Source: Mya arenaria (taxonomy: Eukaryota; Mollusca; Bivalvia; Myida; Myidae). From it: a stretch of 64,000 bases of DNA. Position 1 is the stretch's first letter. Every line of letters begins with the position of its first letter. Shown here in pieces: positions 48,022-61,600 of the stretch. A program made the position numbers and the translations under genes. The notes beneath the pieces are model-generated. The model searched no databases. It was given only the letters and a program-made list of their open reading frames with translations, and had not been told where the DNA came from. The stretch spans positions 4,146,213-4,210,212 of the forward strand of contig NC_069124.1 of NCBI RefSeq assembly GCF_026914265.1. The letters run 5' to 3'.

Positions 48022-51000
48022 TTACAACCTTGATTTAGTAAGGAATGATTGGAAATTGTCCAATGTGAGCGGGGTGTACGTCCCTGCCGCTTCGTTGTAG
48101 TAAAACAGCGGATCGTCTATATTTTCCGGGTGAAAACCATCCTTTCTGAGCTGTGTTTTCTGCTGTTTATGGGTCACAGTAACGGATTCTTCCTTTGGAA
48201 AGCGGATGAACAGTGGTCGGGAGTAGTTGGGGAGGTTTTCTTTACAGTGGTTGAATATGTCCTTCAGGACTTTTGGGGTCAGTTGCATATTGCCCTCCAA
48301 GTGAATGGCTGCCATTCCAGCACGACCTTCTGAACCTGAAAATATATTCTTTTGGAATCAATATCCTGAATTGTGTATACAAACAATCAAGCAAAGAAAA
48401 TAAGATATTTTTCAATACAAGTTTGTGTATCAGAAACAAAGACAGTCAACATTTTAATATGGCAGTAACTTTTTTCATAGATATCACATCCACTGACCTG
48501 GAACCTCCACACCGTACACATTTGCATCATGTATGCAAGATAGTTTGGTGAGGATGTTGGACACCTCGTATGTGGCTACATTCTCCCCCTTCCATCTGTA
48601 ACAACGAAGCATTTAGGTTTAAATTAGAATACATTAAGGGTTTCACTCAAACAAGAGCTGTCATCGGAGTGACAAATACCCGGTACCCTCTATGCCACTG
48701 GAATTTTTAAACTATTTCTTTGAAAAGGTGCCACAACTCCATCAAACATTGATAGATTGTAACCTGTATTTTAGTGTTCAACACATGTACCAAACATTTT
48801 ATATATTCATTGTATGTGTCAGAAATTGAAAAGGGGCCATAACTCTGTCAAAAATTGGTTATAATGGTAGTTTTATAAACTAATTCAAAACGGGTCAAAA
48901 ATTATCATCCGGACACCATTATGATTTGCAAAATCTAAGTTGAAAAGTCCATAACTCTGTCAAATTTAGGGTTCGTAAACAAAGCCAAACTTTATTTCAT
49001 GGTGTTAAACATTTGTGCCATTTTTTTAAATCTGTCAATCCTTCTGCACAAAACCAACGGACCGACCGATTGACTGACAAGCTCACTGCTATATACCCCA
49101 ACACTTTTTTTCATTGAGGTATAAAACTGCTCAGCACCTGAAAGTATCGCCAACACGATCTCTGAAGTACACAAAGTAATCCTTGTCCACACTAAGCAGG
49201 TCCCCGAAGTTGAAGAAGGCATCTCCCTCCTTGACCACGTTGCGGAGAACTTTCTTCTCATTGATTTCACGGCCACCCTTGTAGAACTGCAAGTTCTGGT
49301 AATTAGGTGGAATGGTGCCCAAGAGCAGACCCGTTTCACCTTTGGTATTGAAAAGTACAATTTATTAAAGGAAAAAAGCGATTTCTTCAGCTGAGATGTT
49401 AGTCACAATTTTTTCACATTTTGCTATTAACTGAATGCGCAAAAAATAAAATTTGCAGATGGTTGTCTTATGAGCAATTTTTATTAATACAAACAAGTTC
49501 TTGTAAGTATTCAGAATTTACTGATTTTATCATAAGTTAGTGTAGAAGTTAACATATGCTTAAAAAAAGGAGTTAATGATTGAAATACTGGTATGTGTTA
49601 CTAGCAGCTTATACTAGAAAAGTTAAGAAAGTAATATATCAGTCTAATCAAACATCATCTGAAAAGCTTATAACAAAGCTAAATAACCAGTTGCAACTGG
49701 AATGCACAGGCCCTTCTTATTACGGATAGCGTCCCCTGTGTCCACATCTACCTTGACCAGCAGTTTCGGTGTTGGGTCCAACTTGTTCTAACAAAGGGAA
49801 ACATGGAATAACACAAACTTATGATTTATGTAAATCAAAAATGAAGTAAACCAAAGGTCCCGACTTTTAATTATTCAATATTAAAAGTCAAAAATACTAT
49901 TATCATTATAGAGGTAATGACAATTTCCTGTAATGTTCAATTGGTAGGCTGCAATCGCACCATTGTATGAAAAGAAATCTGCAAACCATAAAATGACCAA
50001 CTCAAAGTCACCATTGTAAGGTCAAAGTTCACAAACCATAAAACGACTGGCTCAATGTCACCATTGTAGGTCAAAGTTCACAAACCATAAAATGACTGGC
50101 TCAATGTCATCATTGTAGGTCAAAGTTCACAAACCATAAAATGACTGGCTCATGTCACCATTGTAGGCCAAAGTTCACAAACAATAAAAATGACTGGCTC
50201 ATGTCATCATTGTAGGCCAAAGTATCCAAAAACCCATAAAATGACTAGCTCAATGCCACCATTGTATGTCAAAGTATCTGCAAACCATAAAATGACTGGC
50301 TCAATCTCACCATTGTAAGTCAAAGTATCTGCAAACCATAAAATGACTAGCTCAATGTCACCATTGTAAGTCAAAGTATCTGCAAACCATAAAATGACTG
50401 GCTCAATGTCACCATTGTAAGTCAAAGTATCTGCAAACCATAAAATGACTGGCTCAATGTCACCATTGTAAGTCAAAGTATCTGCAAACCATAAAATGAC
50501 TGGCTCAATGTCACCATTGTAAGTCAAAGTATCTGCAAACCATAAAATGACTGGCTCAATGTCACCATTGTAGGCCAAAGTATCAACAAAACATAAAAGA
50601 ACTTTTTGGAGGTTGGACCGCTTGATCATAAGAGAACATTCTCTCAACAATTGATTTTGATTTTTGTCTTGGTCAGCTTTTTCATTGTAAATTGTCCTCC
50701 TTTCTATCAGTTAAGTAAGAATTGAAATTAATTCATCCACAATCAGAACTTTTGTAAGCACAAAATATTTTTAATTTGTGTAACATATGATATAGGTGTA
50801 TGTATTCTGTATTATATACTCTGTAGTATGTACATTCATGAATATATAACACAGTCATCATATTTTAGTATATCTTTTAACAAAAAACATTTTGAAGCTC
50901 AAGGTTATGATGCAAAAATACCCATTATAAAGATAGGTCCCATTTCATGAACTAAGGTCCCACATGATAAAACCACCAAAGTTCCACATAAGAAATCAAA

Positions 51001-54000
51001 GTTCCAGATTATAAACCAAAGTTCCACATTATAAACTGAAGTTCCACATTACAAGATTAATGAGTAAAATAGTTGGATTACAGTACAGAACTTTTCAGTT
51101 CTCCCCAAGGTTTTCTGGCAAATACCTAAAAACACTAATTGATTGTTCTATATTATGTAAGGTTACATAAAGAGCATGTATATTTTGTACAACTCTGGGC
51201 GCGTACATGGTTTTACTATAATATCAACAAGGAATAGGGTGCATCTAATCATTATCAGTAATAAGCTCTTTTACTAATGCCAATCCAAGCCATATTACGC
51301 CTGCCACTGTATGGCTTATCAGTACATATCAGTACTTCATAGGAGATTATTGCAAATTAATCAAAAATTGACCCTCATGCATGACAAACTTAGTTTTATA
51401 GCATTTCTTTTGGTTTGATGAATTAGTAATCATGTAAAGTTAAATTTTCTGATAAACTAAAACAACATACTAATAGCGGTGAAAATCGACCACATGAGCC
51501 TGTGCGATTACTGAGGTTCATCATGGAAACCGTTCCTTCAGTGGCCCCAAAGAATTCACATATTTGGGGAATTTTGTATCTATTTTTGAATTTCTCCCAA
51601 ATGTCTGACCTCAGCCCGTTGCCAACAGCTACCCGACAACAATGCTTGCTATCTAGTGGGCTCTGAAAGCACAACATCAACATTGAATTAATTATTGGGT
51701 TAATTCTACATGCTATAAGTTCTGGAGTCAGGAGGGAATCTTTAACAGTTTTCAGAGTTTAGACTGCAAGTATTATGGAGAGATGTTTCCATATCCTCCA
51801 TTGATTATCACAGTTTTTAACCAGCTCTGAAAGATGGAAATTCTATATGCATAAAAATGATATATTGAATATTATTTGAGTACAGAAATCACAATAGAGC
51901 CAAACTGTGGTCTTTTGACTGAGTGCTATCCCGTTAAAACATATAACCTACAGGGGGAAGGCAATTATTTAAATAGTATATGGGCAGGTGTCTTTTTTGC
52001 TAATACGGACCCTGAAAGGGTAAATTTGCTTCTGTAGTGGGGGTGGTATAATTTTAAAAGTGCCTTCACCCTAGGGTTATATGTTTAAATGGAATAGCCC
52101 TGACATGATTTTCCTAAATGAGAGGCATAGTTATATAAAGATGGCTTAAGTAAAAAGATGTGAATCTTATTTTATTATTTTTGGCCCTTAAAACTAACTG
52201 AACTAAAGGGAATTTAAAGAACGGGCTAAACTCATTCATAAGGTTGGTTTTACATGCTTTGAAACATTTTATATACAGAAAACAATCAGGCATATACAAT
52301 TGTATTCTACATAGGAGATTACTGCCACTGCCAATAAAATAACATGCAATGAGAATGTATTCTTGCTTAAAAGTACATTTGCTGAAGAACGTTTTTACAT
52401 ATACGAAATGCAAAACTTAAAATTCTCTCAGTTAACCTATAACAACGAAAAACCAAATGCTTACCTCAGGTACTGCCAGTAAGTAGCGACACAGTTCCCC
52501 GATATACTGCAGCACTGTAACATTGTGTCTTCGAACATCCTCAAAGAAATGCTGCGCTGAAAACTTGCGCCGCAACACCATCGTAGCACCTGCAAACAAA
52601 AAGCTGCCTTACCACACCACAGATACTGCATATGAGTCCTACCACCACAGGATGTTATCAAGGGGTAAATGCCATAGGGTACCAATAACTTCTATACTTG
52701 AATATTTACATTCACCTAGTCCTTTGTTTAGATAAAACTTGACTTCTATATTGTATAACACACAAGGTATTATGACGTCATTGTTTATATCAATATTGAG
52801 CAGCCCGACATCATTTAACAATGATATACGACGTTACAAAATCAGCTATTCTGTTATACAAACGTATCTTGTCTGTTACACTTCTTAAAAACAAGTACTC
52901 AATTGCAGAAGATACTGCTAGTGTTTAATCACAATGAATATTTCTTTCAAAATGTAAATATAAGTATTAATCACAGGGTAGTGGTGTTTGTGATCACATG
53001 GTTCTTGTCTGCACTATGGTACATCAGGGTGGTTGTTTTTGTGATCACCAAGTTTGCGTTTGCACTATGGTACAACAGGGTAGTGGTTTTTGTGATCACC
53101 AGGTTCTCGTCTGCACTATGGTACAACAGGGTATTGGTGTTTTTGATCACCAGGTTCGCGTTTGCACTATGGTACAACAGGGTAGTGGTGTTTGTGATCA
53201 CAAGCCTCGTCTGCACTAAGGTACAGCAGGGTAGTGGTGTTTGTGATCACCATGTTCTCATCTGCAGTATGGTACAACAGGGTAGTGGTGTTTGTGATCA
53301 CCAGGTTCTCGTCTGCACTATGGTACAGCAGGGTAGTTGTTTTTGTGATCACAAAGATCTCGTCTGCACTATGGTACAGCAGGGTATTGGTGTTTGTGAT
53401 CACCAGGTTCTCATCTGCAGTATCGTACAACAGAGTAGTGGTTTTTGTGATCACAAGGATCTCGTCTGCACTATGGTACAGCAGGGTAGTGGTGCTTGTG
53501 ATCACCAGGTTCTAGTCTGCACTATGGTACAACAGGGTAGTGGTGTTTGTGATCACCAGGATCTCATCTGCACTATGGTACAGCAGGGTAGTGGTGTTTG
53601 TGATCACCAGGTTCTCATCTGCACTATGGTACAGCAGGGTAGTGGTGTTTGTGATCACAAGGTTTTCATCTGCACTAAGGTACAGCAGGGTAGTGGTTTT
53701 TGTGATCACAAGGATCTTGTCAGAACTGTGGTACAGCAGGATAGTGTTGTTTGTGATCACAAGACTCCACACTGTGGTACAGCAGGGTAGTGTTGTTTGT
53801 GATTACAAGACTCTCGTCTACACTGTGGTACAGTAGGGTAGTGTTGTTTGTGATCACAAGACTCTCATCTGCACTTAGGTACAGAAGGGTAGTGGTGTTT
53901 GTGATCACAAGCCTCGTCTGCACTAAGGTACAGCAGGGTAGTGGTGTTTGTGATCACATGGATCTCGTCTGCAATATGGTACAGCAGGGTAGTGCTGTTT

Positions 54001-57000
54001 GTGATCACCAGGTTCTCGTCTGCACTATGGTACAGAAGGGTAGTGGTGTTTGTGATCACCAGGTTCTCGTCTGCACTATGGTACAGCAGGGTAGTGGTGT
54101 TTGTGATCACAAGGTTCTCGTCTGCACTATGGTACAACAGGGTGGTGTTGTTTGTGATCACAAGCTTATCGTCTGAACTGTGGTACAGCAGGGTAGTGGT
54201 GTTTGTGATCACAAGCTTATTGTCTGAACTGTGGTACAGCAGGGTAGTGGTATGGACAATATGAGTATATAAGTATTGAGGCTTAATAGTAAAACAGAGG
54301 TGAAACACCAGTAACATACCCTGATCCAGTGTGCTCATTAGTCCTACTCCAGCAGCGCTGTGATACAGTGGAGTAACAGTGTACACAATGTCAGAAGGCT
54401 TGAAGTAAAACAGCTGAAAAAACTTGCTCATCCCAATTGCCTTTGCCTGACTGATAATAGCTGGCTTTGGTAGACCTGTAATATAATATTTGATATTCTT
54501 TCTTCATTGTTTTACAATAATTACATTAAGGCCTATCATAAAGTTGTTATCACAGTGTAGGATCAATATTAAGAACAATAGTTTTGTACTTTTACAGAAT
54601 AATACAAGGGCTGTATTGTGAAACAGTATTGAAAACAAAATTCAAAAATGTTGACTGGAAGCCTTCTTTTGTGTAGTTTTTAACAATGTCCCTTTTTGGC
54701 AAGGACCGCTTTGACACATCACGGTGTCGTGAAGTAAAATATGCAATTTATTTCAAAGACTGCACTCTGCCAATATTTGACTATGCTTTATCTCATTGTG
54801 TGTTTTCTTCATAATCTTATATTATGAAACTATAAAGATCAGTGAAAAGTAACTTATACCTTATTTTTTGGATTGTTCTGATTTTTTCTTATGTCTTATC
54901 CTGTCAGATAAATTGTAGTTGCTCTATGCTCATGAAAACCCTCTAAAGCACAATTAATAACACTGTCAAGGTCACCTTTCATTTAAGCCAGAAAAAGATA
55001 AAATGTTTGGAGAAAACGTATTCACATTTCTACGTATACACATTTCTACGTACACAAATTCATATCAAATGCAAAAACGACCAGGTGTAAGGGATAACTG
55101 TTTATAAGAATAAACCACAAAAAATCATCAGAGGAATTATTCCTTCTTTAAATTCATTAACATTACTATTTTTGCCCATGAGTTTCTCGATCCTATAAAA
55201 TTCTTGAATCATTTATGATCACTTTAAAAAAAATCACAATCTTTCAAGAGGTATTCAGGTTATTAAATATCCATTTCATCTTGATTTATGTTGCATATGA
55301 TGTTTGTATCATGCAAACTTTGATTATGATATCTTATGACCCAAAACATTTTCAAAGAGTTTCGTGTTCCATACCCTTAGTTTCCTTAGCAACCTTTACT
55401 AGAATACAATAGTGTCATATCAACATAGTCTGTTTTTTAAATGATCAAATATATGCGATTCTTTGAAAATTTCCGTCAATATTACATAACTATATTGATA
55501 TTTACAAAAACAAAGCCTGTCAACAAACTTTATGAACAGCCCTCATAGTTACTCGTCCTAAATTGGTATTCCACAAATAGAATTCAAATGTTACTGTCCT
55601 TGAGAAAGCCAAATCGTTGTGTTTAAAATATTGTTTCTCTGATTTGTACATCCACAATGATTTTCTTTCACTCATCAGTTCTCAAGTACAAAGTCAAAAT
55701 GGGATAACTTATACTGGTACCATTTATTCTCATATTTGAATGGTTACAAGGCAGAGCTGTGTTGTGATTAAAGTTACACATAATTAGCACTTCGTGTTTG
55801 TTGAATATAATTTCAATAACTGATGTAGTGGGTGCAGCAACTATGACTTACCTGTAGTCCCTGAGGTGAAGATATAACAACACGGCGTGGGTAAGTCCAT
55901 TCCAGCTCGCGCTGTCCGACACAGGGGAACTGGATGGGCAGATAACATCAAGTCGTCCCAACTTGTGTAGGCGGGACCCACCATTAAGGGCTGACCCTGG
56001 ATAAAAATAGGAAGGTCACCTAATTCGCCGCGAACCTCTTCTATCTTTGGCAGAATGTAATCACCTGGAAAATTTAATATTTAACATTAGGAACTGCCGC
56101 AGCATAAAAAGGGATGCCAGTCTGTTCTCCCTGAACATATGAATTTTGAGCAAGCTTTGCAAGAGATGGCCGAGAAGTTACGAAAATGTTACAGAATTGT
56201 TTCGGGGCCAACATGACTAGGGCCATCCCTGGATGAAGATAGGGAGATCTACTGCAAACCTCTTCAAAAATTTACAGGATGTACTCCACTGGGACCAACT
56301 TGGCACATAAATTTGGTCCAATTCCAAATGCTAACACATACATTTTTCTCAAACGTGAAAATAAAATTCCGTTTATTATGTTGTTATTGTTTTGTATGAA
56401 ATATGTTTTTTAAATTGGATCTCAACAGTGTTTTGGTATAGAACAGTTTGTGTATTCTATAAAAAAAAAAAAACAAACACATTTTGTTCTCGTTTCTGTC
56501 TATTTTTTAAACAATTTTGTTCATTTCTAAGCAATTTCCTGTGAAATGCCCCAGCCCCATTCCAAAATTGGTCGAAAAAAATACTGTGCAGAGAGCACTC
56601 ATATAAATTACATAAAGGCAGAAAGAAACTTTAAATTCAAATATTACTCATACACATTTAATTCATTATACATAATATAAGCATATATGTTCACATGTGA
56701 ACTTCTCAAACCAGACATACCAGCTCCAATGATGAGAGCCTTAGCTTCGCTGGCCTTGAGTGTATGGATCAGTGGCTGGCCTCGAATGTGGAAGTTGATA
56801 AACGCTACTGCAATACCAAGCTTTTGTAGACCTGAAATGCACCAAGATGTGTTAAATGATTAAAAAGACACTGCTGTAAAAGGCAAAGTTCATCATCATT
56901 GCACTACTGAAAGCCTGCAGTATGTATATTAAGTTCTTTGGGGTACATTATAGGTCCTTGACATTGCTAATTGATAAAAAAATAAATATTTTTTTGAAAA

Positions 57001-57972
57001 AAAACTTATATTACTGAAAAATGGTTTTATTATACATTTCTTCAATTTAATATAGTTAAAAACTATCATTCTTTATATGACAAATTTATCTGTTCTAAAT
57101 TAATTTTAAACCATAATGGTTATTAATTATAAACCATAATGGCTTTCAATTATTTATTGTTTTACTTATTTTTATATGTGGAGTAAACTTTATTCTACTA
57201 CATGTAATACTGACATTCTACATAGTATGCAAATGTGGCATTAGTGTTTCTATCTGGCTTTATAATGCATGATAGTAACTTTGTTAATTGTAAGTTATAT
57301 ATGGACTGTACAAACACTTGATCATTCAGGGTCAAAATCTGGAATTCTGGATTGAGAGATAACTCAAACTTCTCAACGGAGAATTTGTTGAAAGATTATA
57401 TACGTAGTATTAAGCTTACAGAGTATTAATTATTTTACTACTGTTCAGATTTGATGTGTGTAGAATTTTTTTTTGAAAATAACATATACAAATATAAAAG
57501 AAAACATTCATTTCAATTTAACATTCATGTCAATATTAATGTGCTTTTTACGATTGCTTATTATTTCTATTATAGTAAAGAATAAATGAACCAAAAACTC
57601 GCCTAAGAATGTCCATATAAATGCAGGCTCATTTTCAATCATAATTGCCACACAGTCGCCAACTTTCAGCCCCCATTTTGCAGCGATGTTAGCTACTCTA
57701 TTTGTCTGCTGATCCACAAACTCATATGTATAAATGCGATCCTCAAATATTATGAACGGTTTCTTCGGATATTTCTCAACTGCTTCTTCAAACATGTTGA
57801 TGAGAAAGCGTTTGTTCACTTGATCTGCCATCAGCTTTTTGCCTGCGTTTCCACCATTTTTCATCATACGGAGATCATAGCCAATCCAGGGAAAAAAAGC
57901 GCGCCACGAGAGAATTCCCGCGCCGACAGCACCAGCTGTTCCAAGGATTAACTTGTCCTTTTTCGTCGGCAT
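48022..57972 (-). CDS. SLC27A: Long/very-long-chain fatty acid transport protein (acyl-CoA synthetase), complete
   Basis: FATP/SLC27 family: ATP-dependent activation of long or very long fatty acids to acyl-CoA, coupled to uptake, at ER or plasma membrane. Ten coding exons (minus): 57972-57603, 56831-56721, 56064-55852, 54475-54320, 52589-52465, 51662-51471, 49787-49688, 49339-49138, 48595-48498, 48335-48022. Together 1881 nt, or 626 residues plus stop, the usual family length (about 620-650). All phases agree. Features: a hydrophobic N-terminus (about residues 8-30); P-loop-like AMP motif [14 protein letters not shown] from residue 224, built across exons 3/4; CEFFGATEG at about 360; the FATP signature [16 protein letters not shown] at 480-495, built across exons 8/9; and [10 protein letters not shown] near the end. 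Intron 1 uses a GC donor (TTAG|GCGAGT); all others are GT-AG. Introns 4 and 7 hold 51-bp minisatellites. The paralogue (A1/A4-type against A2/A3/A6) is not resolved by eye. Confidence 0.95.
48645..49110. repeat. Dispersed repeat with aagagctgtca head (FATP intron 8)
   Basis: Begins acaagagctgtcatcggagt and continues with AT-rich text containing 'ccataactctgtcaaa' repeats; ends near gaccgaccgattgactgac. The head resembles the repeat at about 14420. It lies in the intron between exons 9 and 8 of FATP. Confidence 0.55.
49975..50595. repeat. 51-bp minisatellite in FATP intron 6
   Basis: About 12 units (gcaaaccataaaatgactgg, ctcaatgtcaccattgtaag, tcaaagtatct). The period of 51 is divisible by three and gives a 147-residue artefact frame on the minus strand. 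It lies between FATP exons 7 and 6. Confidence 0.9.
52970..54255. repeat. 51-bp minisatellite in FATP intron 4
   Basis: About 25 units (gtctgcactatggtacagca, gggtagtggtgtttgtgatc, acaaggttctc). The array ends about 65 bp from the exon 4 donor (54319). The unit contains the palindrome tgatca. The frames on both strands (up to 295 residues) are artefacts; the C-terminal end of one frame overlaps true exon 4. Confidence 0.93.
54476..55851. other. FATP intron 3
   Basis: AT-rich, no exon or repeat array recognised. Confidence 0.5.
56832..57602. other. FATP intron 1 (GC-AG)
   Basis: AT-rich intron with a GC donor (57602-57601) and a TTTCAG acceptor ending at 56832. No other feature seen. Confidence 0.6.
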
Positions 57973-58610
57973 GTTGAGTGCCTCTCAAACCTAAAGATAT
58001 AATAACTTCACAATAAATAAAAGGATCAACGGATATGTTTTGCCAAGTGTCAAGCAAAAAAATGAATATACACTGGTTTTAAATACCATTAATCTTGGTC
58101 TGAAGGTCTCATTATGGCCACCTGTCCCCTCCCCCTTATGTTAAGGATTTTAGCATTTTGCCTATATGTGCTCTTGCCAGTCTTGGCCTAAAAAGCAACT
58201 ATCTTTGCTTAAAAACAACAGAATAAAATAAAGGCATAAAATACTGTTCTGAGTAGTGTAAACCCTTCAGACGACAACTGTATACGTCCTGTGCTGCAAA
58301 TGTGGAAATAGAATATCTTCATTTTTGTATTGTATTTGCGAAATAAAAAGAAAACGACTTACTGCAGAGTGTATTGTCCAGTTAATGCTCACAGTTTAAA
58401 GCTTGTGTAGAAAAGGTCATGTATTAGAACGTTCGGGGGTCTAAAAAGCGTAACGGAAAAGTTCATTTTTCGTTGATATTTAGTAGTAAGAGTGTTGTCT
58501 GCTATTAGAATGTTGTGTGCTACCGTAAAATTCTAACGAAGTTTCTATTTCATTTTTATGCGTAAAAAACATATTACGTAGCAATACGTATGGTATTCTA
58601 ACCTAAGTGC
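57973..58610. promoter_or_regulatory. Shared head-to-head promoter region, FATP / torsin copy 2
   Basis: 638 bp separate the FATP ATG (minus) from the torsin exon 1 ATG (plus). The stretch must hold both 5' UTRs and promoters unless further 5' exons exist. It has no clear TATA box in a fixed position and no CpG-rich core. Confidence 0.55.
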
Positions 58611-61600
58611 ATGATGAAGGCCAAGTATTTAATATTGCTTAGTTTATTGGCCTTGTCAATTCAGTCTGCCTCCGGTGAATTTATGACGGCAGGGGTTGTG
58701 GCTGTGGGTTCAGCTATCCCAGCAGGCTTTCTTGCTGGGTTTAATGTGATCAACTGTATTTTCAGTGAATGCTGTGATGACAAATGGATCTCTACAAATT
58801 TTACTGGTATATTGATAAGCACCTATGTCCTTTATGTGGCAATACTTGTTTCAGTGGTTTGCCTCTTTTTCTAAGTAAAACTAAGTCAAGTTATCGTAAT
58901 TCACCAGTCATTTGTAACTACAGCCCCCAGGTCCAGGGTATCCGTGGTTATAATTGACTGTTGCATAAAAGCCTTATTTTATGCTGATTTATTTTAACTA
59001 GATTGTAGAGACAACTGAGAGCTGATATGAATCACTTTGAAGTCCATTTTCTGACTGGAAATGAGTATGGAGTACTGTTGTCCTTTGGAGAGGTCATGAT
59101 AGCCAATGTATTATCATCTGTATTTTCAAAAGCAGCGTGCTAAAACTTCAAATTAATAACTAACTTTAAAACCTTCCAAGATATTCATAAGAAACTTTGT
59201 TACCAGACATGGCCCAAATCTGTCCTGTTTGTGAATTCCTGGATTGAATAATTGTCTACACGTGCCCCTTTATCAAATGAATAATAAGCGAAAGCACATA
59301 TCTGCTTCGGGTGCTTTCCTATTAAGTTTATCAGTGGCATTGTGGGATTTGGTGTTGTTCATAAGTTTAAGTGGCTGAGTGGTGAGTGCAGCAGACTGGA
59401 TCAAATCTAAGGATTTTGCTTTTATCCACACTCAGATTTTTGTCTATGTTTAATATCACTTTAAGTGTAAACGGTTCATAATAAATCATATTACTTTAAT
59501 TATACATGTAGCTGATTGTAAAACTCTCTCATATATGTTTTTTGCAATTAAAATCACTTCAGAAGTTCAGACTTTTCATGTGTTTGTGATTGGTGACAAT
59601 GCATTTATTTGAATCACATCAGTTTCATGAGCCTTGGTTGAAGACAGAGTATTCATCGTTGACTTGTTTTATTGTTGACTGTTGACTAAATAACTTTGAA
59701 ATAAAGAAATTATTAACATATGAACATGTACCTGTATGTCACCTGGAATACTTTATTTTATTATCCCCCGCCGAATCGAAGGTTTCGGGAGGAGAATATT
59801 GTTTTGGCATTGTCTGTCTGTCCGTCATTCAGTCTGTCCGTCATTCAGTCAGTCTATCCTTCTGTCCGTCTGGAACCATATCTTGGTAGGCATTGATCAG
59901 AATATGTTAAGAACTTGGTCAGAATGTTCTTCTTGGTCAAATCTCGACCACTTGTAAAAGAGGGTAATATGGGGTCAAAAACTAGGTCACTAGGTCAAAT
60001 CTTTGGTACAAACTAGAGGCCTTATTCATGGTCAAATATTCATACAACTTAATCAAAATATTTTACTTGATGAACTCTGGGACGTATGTCACATATGATC
60101 GAAAATTAGGTCACTAGGTCAAACTTAGAAAAATCTTGTCAGGAACCATATCATGGTAATGATTGGTCAGATAATGTTTAAATTTGGGCAGGATGTACCC
60201 CTTGATGATTTATGGACCGCTTGTAAACGTGGGTCACATGGGGTCAAAAACAAGGTCACTAGCTCAAATCTTAGAAAAATCTTTGAAACACATTAGAGGC
60301 AATATGTATGAGATAATATTCATGAAATGTGATCAGAATGTTTCCCTTGGTGAACTATTTGACTATTAAAAAACTGGGTCACATGTGGTAAAAATTAGGT
60401 CACTAGGTCAAATCTTACAAAAATCTTGTCAGAAACCATTTTAGGGCAGTGATTGGTTGAATTATGTTCATACATGTATGATAATAAATATCATAACAGT
60501 AAAACTCGATGAGCTTGAAAATTACACACAGTGAACATGATCAACAGGTACCTTAAAATGTCATTTTCCACGATTTACTTTTAAATCACTTCAGACATAT
60601 CTGAACTTTCACTTTGAAATCATTCAAATTCATAGAAACTATTACAAATGTAATTTTTTTGTTACTCTATATACAAAACTTTTATTTCAAATAATTCCAA
60701 ACAAACTCAAACTTATATTCAACGTTCATAACGGTCCATTTCTCTGCAGCCATATTACATGTTAATATAGGAATATTCCACCTACTTTTCATTTCCAATC
60801 CATGAACTTTGCCTAATCAGGCGGGGGATATCAATTCAACAAATTTGCTTGTTTTGTATTTGTTTCAAGTTCGGACTACTCATATTTCAATCATCTGTTG
60901 TTTTCATTTGCAGACCTGTCACTTACTATGAGGTCAAAATTATATGGCCAGCATCTTGTCACAGAGCCTGTTGTCAAACATCTTAAAGGTCATGCCAGGG
61001 AGAATCCCAGCAAAGCCCTTGCACTGTCATTTCATGGATTAACAGGCACCGGGAAGAACTATGTCTCCCGTATTGTGGCAGAGAAAATTTTCCGTTAAGG
61101 AATGAAGAGTAAATATGTTCACCTGATATTAGCCACAAAGGAGTTCCCTCACTCAGAGATGATATCATTTTATAAGGTAGAAACTTGTTACAGTATTGAA
61201 CGAGACTATTCATTAGAAATTGTGTAAGAATTCTTATGCAAATATGCGAGTTATGAAAAGAGAATGTTTAAGAATCAATCAAAGTACATTAGTGTAAAAA
61301 CAACAACAATTGGAGTAATAGTTTAAAGATAATATATACAAGTATGTAAGGTTAGAACAAGTAATTTTTTTAAAGAGCCTGTAACATTTTGGTATTCTTG
61401 AAATCGTATTTGTTTTACACATTAGAAATATTCTTTTAATTTAGGACAAGTTACGAGACATTATTGAACGAGCTGTAAAGGAATGCCCTCGTTCCTTGAT
61501 TGTTATTGATGAGATGGACAAAATGCCCCCAGGAGTGATCGACACTATCAAACCATACCTGGATTTCTATGAAGAGCTTGGTGGTGTGGACTACAGAAAA

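Noticed and set aside
52903..54264. 295-residue frame and others in the 51-bp array
   Set aside because: Repeat artefact inside a FATP intron; only the piece at 54320-54475 (minus) is a real exon.
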